Below are positions 17,424 through 25,509 of a DNA stretch of 64,000 bases, one piece after another. Positions within the stretch are counted from its first letter, which is position 1. The number at the start of each line of letters is the position of its first letter. A program made the translations under genes and the position numbers. Below the pieces are notes generated by a model. The model ran no database searches, was not told the origin of the DNA, and was given only the letters and a program-made list of their open reading frames with translations. The stretch comes from Mycolicibacterium sp. S2-37 (GTDB lineage: Bacteria; Actinomycetota; Actinomycetes; Mycobacteriales; Mycobacteriaceae), in assembly GCF_017352375.1 (NCBI RefSeq), contig NZ_JAFEVR010000006.1, forward strand, positions 248,001-312,000. The letters are read 5' to 3'.

Positions 17424-17924
17424 TCAGTCGTCGCCCGCCGGGACGTAGATCGAGCCGCGGTCCAGCACCGGATCGAGGATTCCGCTGCCGAGCTCATCGG
17501 CCGCCAGTTCGAGCGGCGGGGGGTCACGGTGCTGGCCCGGGTAGCCGATCAGCGCCTTCACCTGAGGCGTCATGAAGTAGGCGCCTGCCACGACCGCCGA
17601 CATCGGATCGAACGTCGCTGTGTCGGCGGTCGACATCTTCTCCAGCGCGCCCCACAACTGGTCATCGGCGACGTCGGCGAGCGTGGACGCTCCGCTCACC
17701 ACCGCGTCGAAGACGTCGTCGCGGGCTGCGAGGGCGAGCCGGAGATAGGTCGTGTACTGCTCGGCGTCACTGGCTTTCGGGTTGGGACCCGACGCCGGAA
17801 TGAGGCAGTCGGCGACGCGAAGGAGCGCGGCCAGTTCCGTCTCGGTGAGCGCCCGCGCCGGACTGGTCCTGCGCGGGGGCACAGAGAGCCGTTGCCGCGC
17901 GGCGGCGTCATCGATGGAGGTCAT
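17424..17924 (-). CDS. Gluconate 2-dehydrogenase subunit 3-like small subunit of the GMC dehydrogenase
   Basis: A 166-residue protein, ATG 17924 inside an ATGA overlap with the end of the GMC gene upstream. It has LTETELAALLRVADCLIPASGPNPKASDAEQY landmarks (LRVADCLIPASG and PKASDA), the hallmark of the gluconate_2-dh3 family, which partners membrane or periplasmic GMC flavoproteins and helps fold or export them. No Tat or Sec signal is visible at the N-terminus, unlike the gamma subunit of FAD-glucose dehydrogenase. The cytochrome c subunit usual in such complexes is not encoded nearby. Confidence 0.78.
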   Translation of the reverse strand: MTSIDDAAARQRLSVPPRRTSPARALTETELAALLRVADCLIPASGPNPKASDAEQYTTYLRLALAARDDVFDAVVSGASTLADVADDQLWGALEKMSTADTATFDPMSAVVAGAYFMTPQVKALIGYPGQHRDPPPLELAADELGSGILDPVLDRGSIYVPAGDD

Positions 17925-19552
17925 ACCTGTGCCTTTCGGGTCGCGATCTCGTCGACGAGGTTCTTGGCGACGCGCAGTGCCAGCGCGCTGATGGTGCAGG
18001 TGGGATTGGCCGATCCGGACGTGACGAAGATGCTCCCGTCGGCGATGTAGAGATTCTGTACATCGTGGCTCTTGCCGTAGGAGTCCACCACCGAGGTTGC
18101 GGGGTCGTCACCCATGCGGGCGGTTCCCAGCAGGTGGCCAGGCTGGTCCACCCAGATCTCCTGGGTGATGATGCGCACGGCCCCTGCGGCTTCATGGAGT
18201 TCCACCATGCGATCGACGGTGAACTTCAGGATCTTCCGGGTGTTTTCGCTTATGCGATACTCGACTTTCGGCGCAGGCAACCCATCGCCGTCGACCAGGT
18301 CGGGGGACAGGGTGACGCGGTTGTGCAACTCCGGGAGGTCCTCGGTGTTGGCGGCCCACAGGATTCCGTTCTGCGCCAGCCGTGCCACCTCGTGTACTGC
18401 CGGCCCCCACAGTTCCTTGAATGTCAGTTGGCGGTGAGCTTCTATGGCGTTGAGTGGCCCGGGGGTCGGCAGGATGTGCATCTTGCTACCGCGCACGAAT
18501 CCACGCGACCGGTCCGTTTCGTAGAACTCCAGCGAGTGGATGAGCTGCCCGGCCGGTCCGCGCCAGCTCTCCAGTGGCTCCTCGTAAAAACCCAGTGCGC
18601 TGCAATTCGGATGCAGCATCAGGTTCCTCCCGACCATGTCCGACGAGTTCGCCAGACCGTTGGGATGGCTGTCGGTCGCCGACAGCAGCAGCAGACGAGG
18701 TGTACCGACGCCGTTGGCGCACAACACCACGGCGCGGGCGGGTTGGAATCGCACCGCACCATCCCGGTCGATGTACTCGGCTCCGGTGGCCAATCCGGTG
18801 TCGTCGTCGGTCACGACCCTGCGGACACGCGCACCGGTGACGATCTGGGCGCCGAGCTGCTGGGCCTGCGGCAGATAGATCAGATCGAAGGACGCTTTTG
18901 CGCCCTGCGGACAGCCCCATTCGCAGGTTCCCCATCGACCGCACTGTTCGAGGGTCTTGAACTTCTGGCTGGCGATGGCATTCGTACCCGGCCACCAGTG
19001 CCAGCCCAGGGCATTGGCCGCCGTGGCCCCTTTGATCCCGGCCTTGCCGAGCGGGTTGGGGGGCAGCGGATATTCGAGCCCCTCCGGGTAGGCGGTGTCG
19101 CCGTCGACGCCTGACACGCCGATGAAGGCGTCGACCTCGTCGTGATACGGCTTGAGGTCGGCATAGGAGATCGGCCAGTCGTCGGCCACTCCGTCGAGGC
19201 TTCTCACCCGGAAATCGCTGGGAGTCAGTCGGGGCCATTCCGCGCCGTAGAAGATGGAGCTGCCGCCCACCGCGTTGAACATCACCGGCCACATGTCGGA
19301 GTCGGACACGTCCACCGGATAGTCGGACGGAAGATCCCGGACATTCGGGTCGTGCGACCAGTCGTGCTGGATGAGCAGTTCCCACTCGGGGTGGTTCGCC
19401 GGGAAGTCGCTGGGATTCACCCAATCGCCCTGTTCCAGCACCATCACGCTCAGCCCCGCTGCTGCCGCCGTGTGCGTGACGACTGCGCCGGAGGGCCCCG
19501 CGCCGATCACGAGGACGTCAACCGTGTCGTCCGCAGTGGTTCCAGGATTCAT
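17921..19552 (-). CDS. GMC-family FAD dehydrogenase with a putative 3Fe-4S cysteine motif
   Basis: A 543-residue GMC oxidoreductase, ATG 19552. The FAD-binding Rossmann motif VIGAGPSGAVVTH is near residue 15, NAVGGSSIFYGAEW is the GMC signature, and the C-terminal half has the catalytic histidine in GHLLGTARMGDDP and ASGSANPT-like ending (TSGSANPT). Cys204, Cys210 and Cys214 are spaced C-x5-C-x3-C, the spacing reported for the 3Fe-4S cluster of bacterial FAD-glucose dehydrogenase alpha subunits. With the small subunit it should form a two-component dehydrogenase that passes electrons to an external acceptor. Operator 5 lies 95 bp upstream. Substrate likely an alcohol or polyol; unknown. Confidence 0.87.
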   Translation of the reverse strand: MNPGTTADDTVDVLVIGAGPSGAVVTHTAAAAGLSVMVLEQGDWVNPSDFPANHPEWELLIQHDWSHDPNVRDLPSDYPVDVSDSDMWPVMFNAVGGSSIFYGAEWPRLTPSDFRVRSLDGVADDWPISYADLKPYHDEVDAFIGVSGVDGDTAYPEGLEYPLPPNPLGKAGIKGATAANALGWHWWPGTNAIASQKFKTLEQCGRWGTCEWGCPQGAKASFDLIYLPQAQQLGAQIVTGARVRRVVTDDDTGLATGAEYIDRDGAVRFQPARAVVLCANGVGTPRLLLLSATDSHPNGLANSSDMVGRNLMLHPNCSALGFYEEPLESWRGPAGQLIHSLEFYETDRSRGFVRGSKMHILPTPGPLNAIEAHRQLTFKELWGPAVHEVARLAQNGILWAANTEDLPELHNRVTLSPDLVDGDGLPAPKVEYRISENTRKILKFTVDRMVELHEAAGAVRIITQEIWVDQPGHLLGTARMGDDPATSVVDSYGKSHDVQNLYIADGSIFVTSGSANPTCTISALALRVAKNLVDEIATRKAQV

Positions 19553-19646
19553 GCGAGCCTCTCTCGGATGCCCCCTCGTCGACGCGCGTGCTGTGTTCGA
19601 GGGGTTTCGGGGTTGTCCGTCCGACCTGTCGGGTCGAAGTCTAGGC

Positions 19647-19660
19647 TATTGTCGACAATA
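19647..19660. promoter_or_regulatory. Candidate GntR operator 5 (perfect 14-bp palindrome TATTGTCGACAATA)
   Basis: The best copy: a perfect palindrome containing the consensus ATTGTCGACAAT. It lies between the leftward GMC operon (start 19552) and the rightward DUF294 gene (start 19722), so it could control both. On the plus strand TATTGT could be the -10 element. Confidence 0.75.
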
Positions 19661-19677
19661 AGCAATAGGAGGTGGGC

Positions 19678-19722
19678 GTGCGCTGCGAGCGGGCGAGTCC
19701 GCGGTCACGCCGCGCCGGTTGA
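19678..19722 (+). CDS. Possible 14-codon leader peptide coupled to the DUF294 gene
   Basis: A GTG at 19678 follows a perfect AGGAGG (19667-19672) by 5 bases and opens a 14-codon frame (VRCERASPRSRRAG) ending in TGA at 19720-19722. That TGA overlaps the ATG of the next gene (TGATG). The DUF294 gene has no ribosome binding site of its own, so translation may be coupled through this short frame. The alternative is that the strong AGGAGG is used by a start I have not recognised. Small size makes the call tentative. Confidence 0.4.
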   Translation: MRCERASPRSRRAG

Positions 19723-21548
19723 TGCGCGAGTACATCGATTTCCTTGGGGGTCAGCCGCCGTACGACACCTTGGACGCGGCGGATCTCGAAGCGGTAGCGC
19801 GGCTGGTCGAAGTCGAGTACTTCGCGGCCGGTACCGCCATCGTTCTCGCGGGTGGTGCTCCGCTCTCCCGCTTCTACGTGGTGCGGTCGGGGGAAGTGGA
19901 AGTGGTGGACCGTGGCCGCGTGATCGACGTCCTCGGTGTCGGTGAGACGTTCGGTCAGATTTCGGTGCTGTCCGGCCTTGCGCCTCCGCTGACGGTGCGC
20001 TCCTCCCGCGACACGCTCTGCTACCTCTTTCCTGACCTCCGCAGTCACCTGCGCGATCCGGATCGACTGCAGTTCAGTCACTACGGCTCGTTGGTCAGTC
20101 GGGAACGACTCGCCCGCTCGGGCCTCACCGACCAGTCGATACGGCAGGCGCGCGATCAGATGCGGCCCGTCGTCTGGTGCCGGACGCAGGCCAGCGTCGC
20201 CGAAGTCGCGGCGGCGATGACGGATGCCGGACAATCCTGCGCGTTGGTCAGGGGGCGGGACGGGCGCATCGGAATCGTCACCGACAGCGACTTCCGCGCT
20301 GGTCTCGCTGGTGGAACGGTCGGCGCGCACACTCCTATCCAGCGACTGGCGTCTTTCCCGGCGGCATCGGTCAGCGCCGAAACCCTCGCGGGGGAGGCGT
20401 TCCTCAAGATGGTGGAGTGCGGGCACCACCACCTGGTCGTCATCGGCGAGCGTGACGAGCCGGTCGGCATTCTCCGCGCCGTCGACCTAGCCTCGGCCGA
20501 AGTCCGCAATCCGTTGGTCATCCGGCGCGCCGTCGATGACGCCGGCACCGTCGACGACCTGGCGCGTGCGTCGGCGCTGCTACCCGGCACCTGGGTTGAC
20601 CTGTGCGATACCGGGGTGTCTGTCACGCACACGGCCGCATTGCTGTCTGCGGTCATCGACGCCATCGCGTCACGCGTCGTCGCCCTGACCGATGTCGAGG
20701 GCGACGTCGATTCGCGGGAGACGTCGTGGATGCTGCTTGGAGCGGTCGCCCGCCGGGAACCGCTGCCCGGCTCGCGCGTGAGCACCGCCCTCGTCTGGCA
20801 GGACCGGCCGGACCGTCCACCCGCTGACGACACCTTCCACCGCTGGGCGTCGCGGGTGGTCGCCACCATGCAGCGCTGTGGGCTCGGCGTGGGGATCGAG
20901 CAGGCGGGTGCGACCAATCCAGTGTTCGCGGGGTCCCGCGCCAGGCTCGCGAACGAGGCCACCTCGTGCATCAGAACGCCCACACGGCGCCACGCTGTCG
21001 CGCTGTCGTGCATCATCACCGACAGTCGGCCGGTTACCGGAATGGCGTTGGGACGCTCCGTATCCGACACCATGTTCGCCACCGCGCGAAGCCGGGAGTA
21101 TCTCATCCGCCTGCTGCGGCACACCGTTTCCGCTCGCCCGCCCATGGGTTTCGTCCGCGACCTAGTCGTCCACCACACAGGAGATCACCACGATCGTCTC
21201 GATCTCCATGCGGTCGGTCTGCTGCCGATCACGTCGCTGGGTCGCTGGATCGCCATCGTGACCGGCGACGGCCGGGGCAACACCCAGGCGCGGCTGAGAC
21301 GCGGACAGTCGGCCGGGTTGTTCAGCGACGACGAGGCGGACACCCTCACCGGGGCCTTCGAGTTCATCTACGGTCTTCTTCTCGCCACGGAGGTGTCCAA
21401 CATCCGCGGAGATCGCGACCACCAGACGACCTACTTGTCCCCGAAGGATCTCGACACCCTCACGCGGAGACAACTCCGCGAGGCGTTCCGGTCGGTCGCC
21501 GCGGTCCAGAACCGACTCAGCGACGACTGGGAAGCGCGCCTGCGGTGA
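19722..21548 (+). CDS. cNMP-binding/CBS/DUF294 paralogue with degenerate nucleotidyltransferase site
   Basis: A 608-residue paralogue of the protein encoded at 5068-6900, sharing FLGxQPPYD near the N-terminus, ISVLSGLxPPL in the cNMP domain, a CBS pair and SWMLLG before the transferase core. Here the core reads LLGAVARREPLPGSRVSTALVW: the GS-G-R pattern has become GA-A-R and the DxD aspartates are replaced (VST), so nucleotidyl transfer is unlikely. DSRPVTG remains in the C-terminal domain. I infer a non-catalytic sensor or regulator. Operator 5 lies upstream and the DnaQ-like gene overlaps its stop by 4 bp. TTG 19719 is an alternative start. Confidence 0.82.
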   Translation: MREYIDFLGGQPPYDTLDAADLEAVARLVEVEYFAAGTAIVLAGGAPLSRFYVVRSGEVEVVDRGRVIDVLGVGETFGQISVLSGLAPPLTVRSSRDTLCYLFPDLRSHLRDPDRLQFSHYGSLVSRERLARSGLTDQSIRQARDQMRPVVWCRTQASVAEVAAAMTDAGQSCALVRGRDGRIGIVTDSDFRAGLAGGTVGAHTPIQRLASFPAASVSAETLAGEAFLKMVECGHHHLVVIGERDEPVGILRAVDLASAEVRNPLVIRRAVDDAGTVDDLARASALLPGTWVDLCDTGVSVTHTAALLSAVIDAIASRVVALTDVEGDVDSRETSWMLLGAVARREPLPGSRVSTALVWQDRPDRPPADDTFHRWASRVVATMQRCGLGVGIEQAGATNPVFAGSRARLANEATSCIRTPTRRHAVALSCIITDSRPVTGMALGRSVSDTMFATARSREYLIRLLRHTVSARPPMGFVRDLVVHHTGDHHDRLDLHAVGLLPITSLGRWIAIVTGDGRGNTQARLRRGQSAGLFSDDEADTLTGAFEFIYGLLLATEVSNIRGDRDHQTTYLSPKDLDTLTRRQLREAFRSVAAVQNRLSDDWEARLR

Positions 21549-22186
21549 GGGCGCGCATCGGCCGCGACCGGTCATCCCCTCTTCGACAACCCTGGCGTGA
21601 TGTCGAGTACGCCGTCGTCGACCTGGAGACCACCGGGCTGAACCTGCGCCGGGACAGCATCGTGTCCTACGGTGCAACGGTCATCAGGGCGGGACGGATC
21701 ATCGTGTCTGAGAACAGATACGGACTGGTTCGTCCGGACAGCACGGTCTCCCCGGAGTCCATGACCATCCACGGTCTGCTGCCGTCGGACCTCAGGGGCG
21801 CACCGCCGCTCACCGAGGCGGTCACGGCGCTCGACGAGGTGATCACAGGACGCGTCCTCGTCGCGCACGCTGCCTGGGTGGAAGAGGCGTTCCTCGAGCG
21901 CGCTTTCAGGATGAGCCGAAAACGGCTGCGCTGCAGGGTCGTCGACACCGCAGCGATGGCCCGCGCGGTAGGCGCCCGCGCGGCGCGGTGCAACGGCGAA
22001 CCCGACCTCGAAGTCCTGGCGACGGAAGTCGGTGTCCCCGTCGTGAGTCCCCATCACGCACTGGGCGACGCCACCACCACCGCGCAGGTGTTCCTGGCTC
22101 TGGCCACCAGGGTGTCGCGTCTCGGGTACACCACTGCGCGGGATCTCATCACCCTCACGGCCGCGGATCGCCTGTGGCCCCGCTGA
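21545..22186 (+). CDS. DnaQ-like DEDDh 3'-5' exonuclease
   Basis: A 213-residue protein, GTG 21545 in a GTGA overlap with the DUF294 paralogue. Motif I is VVDLETTGL (Asp26, Glu28). Motif II reads AHAAWVEEAFL, where the usual aspartate of AHNxxFDxxFL is glutamate (Glu113). Motif III HHALGDA keeps the His and Asp. The family includes the polymerase III epsilon subunit and RNase T. DUF294-exonuclease pairs recur in bacteria and may turn over a nucleotide signal or RNA end. The single-domain, short length excludes a full polymerase subunit. Activity could be reduced by the Asp-to-Glu change. Confidence 0.82.
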   Translation: MRARIGRDRSSPLRQPWRDVEYAVVDLETTGLNLRRDSIVSYGATVIRAGRIIVSENRYGLVRPDSTVSPESMTIHGLLPSDLRGAPPLTEAVTALDEVITGRVLVAHAAWVEEAFLERAFRMSRKRLRCRVVDTAAMARAVGARAARCNGEPDLEVLATEVGVPVVSPHHALGDATTTAQVFLALATRVSRLGYTTARDLITLTAADRLWPR

Positions 22187-23716
22187 TCAGGCGGTCTCGC
22201 GCAGCTCGACCTCATTGGCCGGCGCGTCCTCGGCGGGCAGCTCCTCGTCGACCGGGGGAGCGGCCGGTGGCGGCACCTGCGGGGTGTCCCACCACACCGC
22301 GGGCTGACGGGACGCCCAGCCGCTGATCGCCTCGAGCTCGGCGGCCAGCGACACCAGCAGCGGTTCACTGTTGGCCGGGCCCATCAACTGCACACCGATG
22401 GGCAGGCCGTCCTTGGTGAAACCGGCGGGCACGTTGATCGACGGCCAGCCCAGCAGATTCCACGGCCACGTCACCGGGCAGGCCTTGATCATCGCCCGGT
22501 CGGTGGACAGGCCGCCCCGCCGGTCGAAGTCGTGCACCGGCGGTGGCGGCAGCGCGGTCGTCGGCGCCAGCACGACGTCACAGATGTTGAACAGCCAGCC
22601 GATTCGCGTCTGCGCGACGGCCTCCCTGGCCCGTGCCTTGCGCAGTACGTTCTCCGACAGCAGCCAGCCCAGCCGCATGTTGGCCTTCGTCCGCCGGTCG
22701 AATTCGACGTCGTAGCCGAGTCGTTGTGCCCAGTCCCGCAGTCCGGATGTGGAGCGGGACAGGAAGTTCCAACTCATCGTGAGGCTGTAGTCCGGGTCGG
22801 CGGGACGCACGCTGTGGCCCAGCAGTTCCAACTGTCCTGCGACGTCGTGCAGGGCCGTCGCGATGTCGGGATGCAGCTTGGCCCGGAATCCGGTGAACGG
22901 GAACTTCGTCGACAGCGCCACCCGCAGCGATCCCGGCGCATGGGCCGCATAGTCGGAGACCCGTACGGGCGGGGGGCGGTGCAGATCGCCCGCGGCATTG
23001 CCCGATGCCGCATCGAGTACCAGCGCGGCGTCGGTCACGGTCCGGGCCAGCACGCCGTTGACCGTGATTCCGTTGAACGCCTCCGGCAGCGGCCACGTCG
23101 AGATCCGGCCGCGCTGGGGTTTGATGCCGACCAGATGGGTCCAGGCCGCCGGGATCCGCACGCTGCCCGCGCCGTCGGAGCCGATCGCCGCCGTCACCAG
23201 GCCGGCGGCCACCGCCGCGGCGCTGCCGCCCGAGGATCCGCCCGGCGTGTGCTCCCGCGACCAGGGATTGCGGGTGTGGCCGAACGCCGGCCCACTGGTG
23301 AACGGCCACTGGCCGAGCTCACAGGTGTTGGTCTTCCCGACGATCACCGCACCCGCGGCCCGTAGGCGACGCACCACCTCGGCGTCGGCGGGGGCGGGCC
23401 GCACGGTGCCGCCGGTGCCGAAGCGCGTCGGCACGCCGGCCACGTCGATGTCGTCCTTGACCGCGATCGGGATGCCCAGCAGCGCGCGGTCCTGACCCTG
23501 CGCGCGTAGCCGGTCGGCTTGCGCCGCGTCGGCGAGCGCCTGCTCGGTGAGCACCACCCGGAACGCGTTGAGGGTGCCCTGGCTCGCCGCGATGGCGTGC
23601 AGCGACCGGCGCGTCAGCTCCTCGGCCGTCACCGCACCACTGGCCAGTTGATAGAGCTGGTCGGTCAGGGTGGGGAAGGAGGTCCGGCGGGGTCGGGGTG
23701 GATGAGAATCTGCCAT
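22187..23716 (-). CDS. amiA2: Amidase (AmiA2-type, amidase-signature family)
   Basis: A 509-residue amidase-signature enzyme. The Ser-Ser-Lys triad is visible: Lys in IAVKDDIDVAG (about 87-97), the Gly/Ser-rich TPGGSSGGSAAAVAAG, and GSDGAGSVRIPA with the nucleophile region. Such enzymes hydrolyse carboxylic amides to acid and ammonia. ATG 23716 is preferred over the TTG three codons upstream. It converges with the exonuclease gene and diverges from recO, the same arrangement as Rv2363/recO in M. tuberculosis, which marks the right edge of the era-amiA2 insertion. Natural substrate unknown. Confidence 0.9.
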   Translation of the reverse strand: MADSHPPRPRRTSFPTLTDQLYQLASGAVTAEELTRRSLHAIAASQGTLNAFRVVLTEQALADAAQADRLRAQGQDRALLGIPIAVKDDIDVAGVPTRFGTGGTVRPAPADAEVVRRLRAAGAVIVGKTNTCELGQWPFTSGPAFGHTRNPWSREHTPGGSSGGSAAAVAAGLVTAAIGSDGAGSVRIPAAWTHLVGIKPQRGRISTWPLPEAFNGITVNGVLARTVTDAALVLDAASGNAAGDLHRPPPVRVSDYAAHAPGSLRVALSTKFPFTGFRAKLHPDIATALHDVAGQLELLGHSVRPADPDYSLTMSWNFLSRSTSGLRDWAQRLGYDVEFDRRTKANMRLGWLLSENVLRKARAREAVAQTRIGWLFNICDVVLAPTTALPPPPVHDFDRRGGLSTDRAMIKACPVTWPWNLLGWPSINVPAGFTKDGLPIGVQLMGPANSEPLLVSLAAELEAISGWASRQPAVWWDTPQVPPPAAPPVDEELPAEDAPANEVELRETA

Positions 23717-23778
23717 CGATGCCAACCTTATCGGCGCTGCGCGCCGGGGTCGGGGCGATGGGGTGGAACACTGGACGA

Positions 23779-24609
23779 ATGCGGCTTTACCGGGACCGCG
23801 CCGTCGTGCTGCGCCAACACAAGCTGGGCGAAGCCGACCGGATCGTCACCCTGCTGACCCGCGACCACGGGCTGGTCCGCGCGGTCGCCAAGGGTGTGCG
23901 CCGGACCAGGAGCAAGTTCGGTGCCCGGCTGGAGCCGTTCGCCCACATCGACGTCCAGCTCCACCCCGGCCGCAACCTCGACATCGTGACCCAGGTCCAG
24001 GCGATCGACGCGTTCGCCGCCGACATCGTCAGCGACTACGGCCGCTACACCTGTGCCTGTGCGGTCCTCGAGACGGCCGAGCGGCTGGCCGGTGAGGAAC
24101 GCGCGCCGATGCCGGCGCTGCACCGGCTCACCGTCGGGGCGCTACGCGCCGTCGCCGACGCCGCCCGGCCCCGGGAACTCGTGCTCGACGCATATCTGTT
24201 GCGCGCCATGGGGATCGCCGGTTGGGCCCCGGCCCTGACCGAGTGCGCCCGCTGCGCCACCCCCGGCCCGCACCGGGCGTTCCACGTCGCCGCAGGTGGC
24301 AGCGTGTGCGTGCACTGCCGGCCCTCGGGGTCGGTCACCCCGCCCCAGGGCGTACTCGATCTGATGTCGGCGCTGCACGACGGTGACTGGGCGGCCGCCG
24401 AGGTCTCCACGCAGTCGCACCGCAGCCAGGCCAGCGGCCTGGTGGCCGCGCATCTGCAGTGGCATCTGGAACGGCAGTTACGGACGTTGCCGCTGGTGGA
24501 ACGCGTCCATCGGGTTGATCATGCGGTCGCTGACCAACGCATCGCGTTGTTGCGGCAGGATGTGCACCGTGGTGATGAACCGGGTGAGCAGCTCGCGGCG
24601 GGCGGCTGA
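23779..24609 (+). CDS. recO: DNA repair protein RecO
   Basis: A 276-residue RecO. The OB-fold N-terminus [20 protein letters not shown] and [17 protein letters not shown] are family landmarks; a zinc-binding CxxC...CxxC is seen in [10 protein letters not shown] and CVHCRPSG (about residues 158-182). RecO loads RecA with RecR and anneals strands in RecF-pathway gap repair. It overlaps the uppS start by 35 bp, so the pair is probably translationally coupled. The C-terminus is slightly longer than in M. tuberculosis ([12 protein letters not shown] tail). Confidence 0.96.
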   Translation: MRLYRDRAVVLRQHKLGEADRIVTLLTRDHGLVRAVAKGVRRTRSKFGARLEPFAHIDVQLHPGRNLDIVTQVQAIDAFAADIVSDYGRYTCACAVLETAERLAGEERAPMPALHRLTVGALRAVADAARPRELVLDAYLLRAMGIAGWAPALTECARCATPGPHRAFHVAAGGSVCVHCRPSGSVTPPQGVLDLMSALHDGDWAAAEVSTQSHRSQASGLVAAHLQWHLERQLRTLPLVERVHRVDHAVADQRIALLRQDVHRGDEPGEQLAAGG

Positions 24610-25483
24610 GCGCAAGAAGGAGCAGTACCCGCAGCTCGACGCGCCCGCCGAGGACTACCCCGAGTTCCCCGACAAGTCGACGTGGCCGGTCATCTTCCCC
24701 GAGCTGCCGCCGAACACCAACGGGAAGTTCTGCCGTCCACCGCAGCACACCTCCAAGGCTGCCGCGCCGAAGATCCCGGCTGACCAGGTGCCCCAGCACG
24801 TCGCGGTGGTGATGGACGGCAACGGCCGCTGGGCCACCCAGCGCGGCCTCGGCCGTACCGAGGGCCACAAGATGGGTGAGGCGGTGCTCATCGACATCAC
24901 CTGCGGCGCGATCGAGATCGGCATCAAGCACCTCACCGTCTACGCCTTCTCCACCGAGAACTGGAAGCGCAGCACCGAGGAGGTCCGCTTCCTGATGGGG
25001 TTCAACCGCGAGGTGGTGCGCCGCCGCCGCGAGAACCTCAACGACATGGGTGTGCGGATGCGCTGGGTGGGGTCGCGTCCGCGGATGTGGCGCAGCGTGA
25101 TCAAGGAGTTCGACATCGCCGAGCAGATGACCGTGGACAACGACGTCATCACGATCAACTACTGCGTGAACTACGGCGGGCGCACCGAGATCCTGGAGGC
25201 GGCCCGTCAGCTCGCCCAGGAGGCCGTCGACGGCAAGATCAACCCGAGCCGGATCAGCGAGGCGACGTTCGCCAAACACCTGCACCGCGCCGACATCCCC
25301 GACGTCGACCTGTTCATCCGGACCTCGGGCGAGCAGCGCGCGAGCAACTTCCTGCTGTGGCAGTCCGCGTACGCCGAATACGTGTTCCAGGACAAGCTCT
25401 GGCCTGATTACGACCGTCGCGATCTCTGGGCGGCGTGCGAGGAGTACGTCCACCGCAATCGCCGGTTCGGCAGAGCCGAATGA
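24575..25483 (+). CDS. uppS: Long-chain (decaprenyl-type) isoprenyl diphosphate synthase
   Basis: A 302-residue cis-prenyltransferase. [18 protein letters not shown] holds the catalytic Asp and the N-G-R-W signature; FSTENWKRS, RVGSRPRxW-like VGSRPRMW, and [15 protein letters not shown] (the RTSGExR substrate-binding motif) follow. The mycobacterial homologue Rv2361c makes decaprenyl phosphate precursor, the lipid carrier for arabinogalactan, lipoarabinomannan and peptidoglycan. ATG 24575 lies inside recO; GTG 24587 is an alternative. The N-terminal extension of about 75 residues before the catalytic domain is normal for mycobacteria. Confidence 0.95.
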   Translation: MNRVSSSRRAAERKKEQYPQLDAPAEDYPEFPDKSTWPVIFPELPPNTNGKFCRPPQHTSKAAAPKIPADQVPQHVAVVMDGNGRWATQRGLGRTEGHKMGEAVLIDITCGAIEIGIKHLTVYAFSTENWKRSTEEVRFLMGFNREVVRRRRENLNDMGVRMRWVGSRPRMWRSVIKEFDIAEQMTVDNDVITINYCVNYGGRTEILEAARQLAQEAVDGKINPSRISEATFAKHLHRADIPDVDLFIRTSGEQRASNFLLWQSAYAEYVFQDKLWPDYDRRDLWAACEEYVHRNRRFGRAE

Positions 25484-25509
25484 TGTGCCTGAGCGGCAGG
25501 GCCTGACCC

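Noticed and set aside
17123-17527. 134-codon minus-strand frame in the SDR/GMC gap
   Set aside because: Low-complexity composition, overlaps the small-subunit gene in another frame, no start signal.
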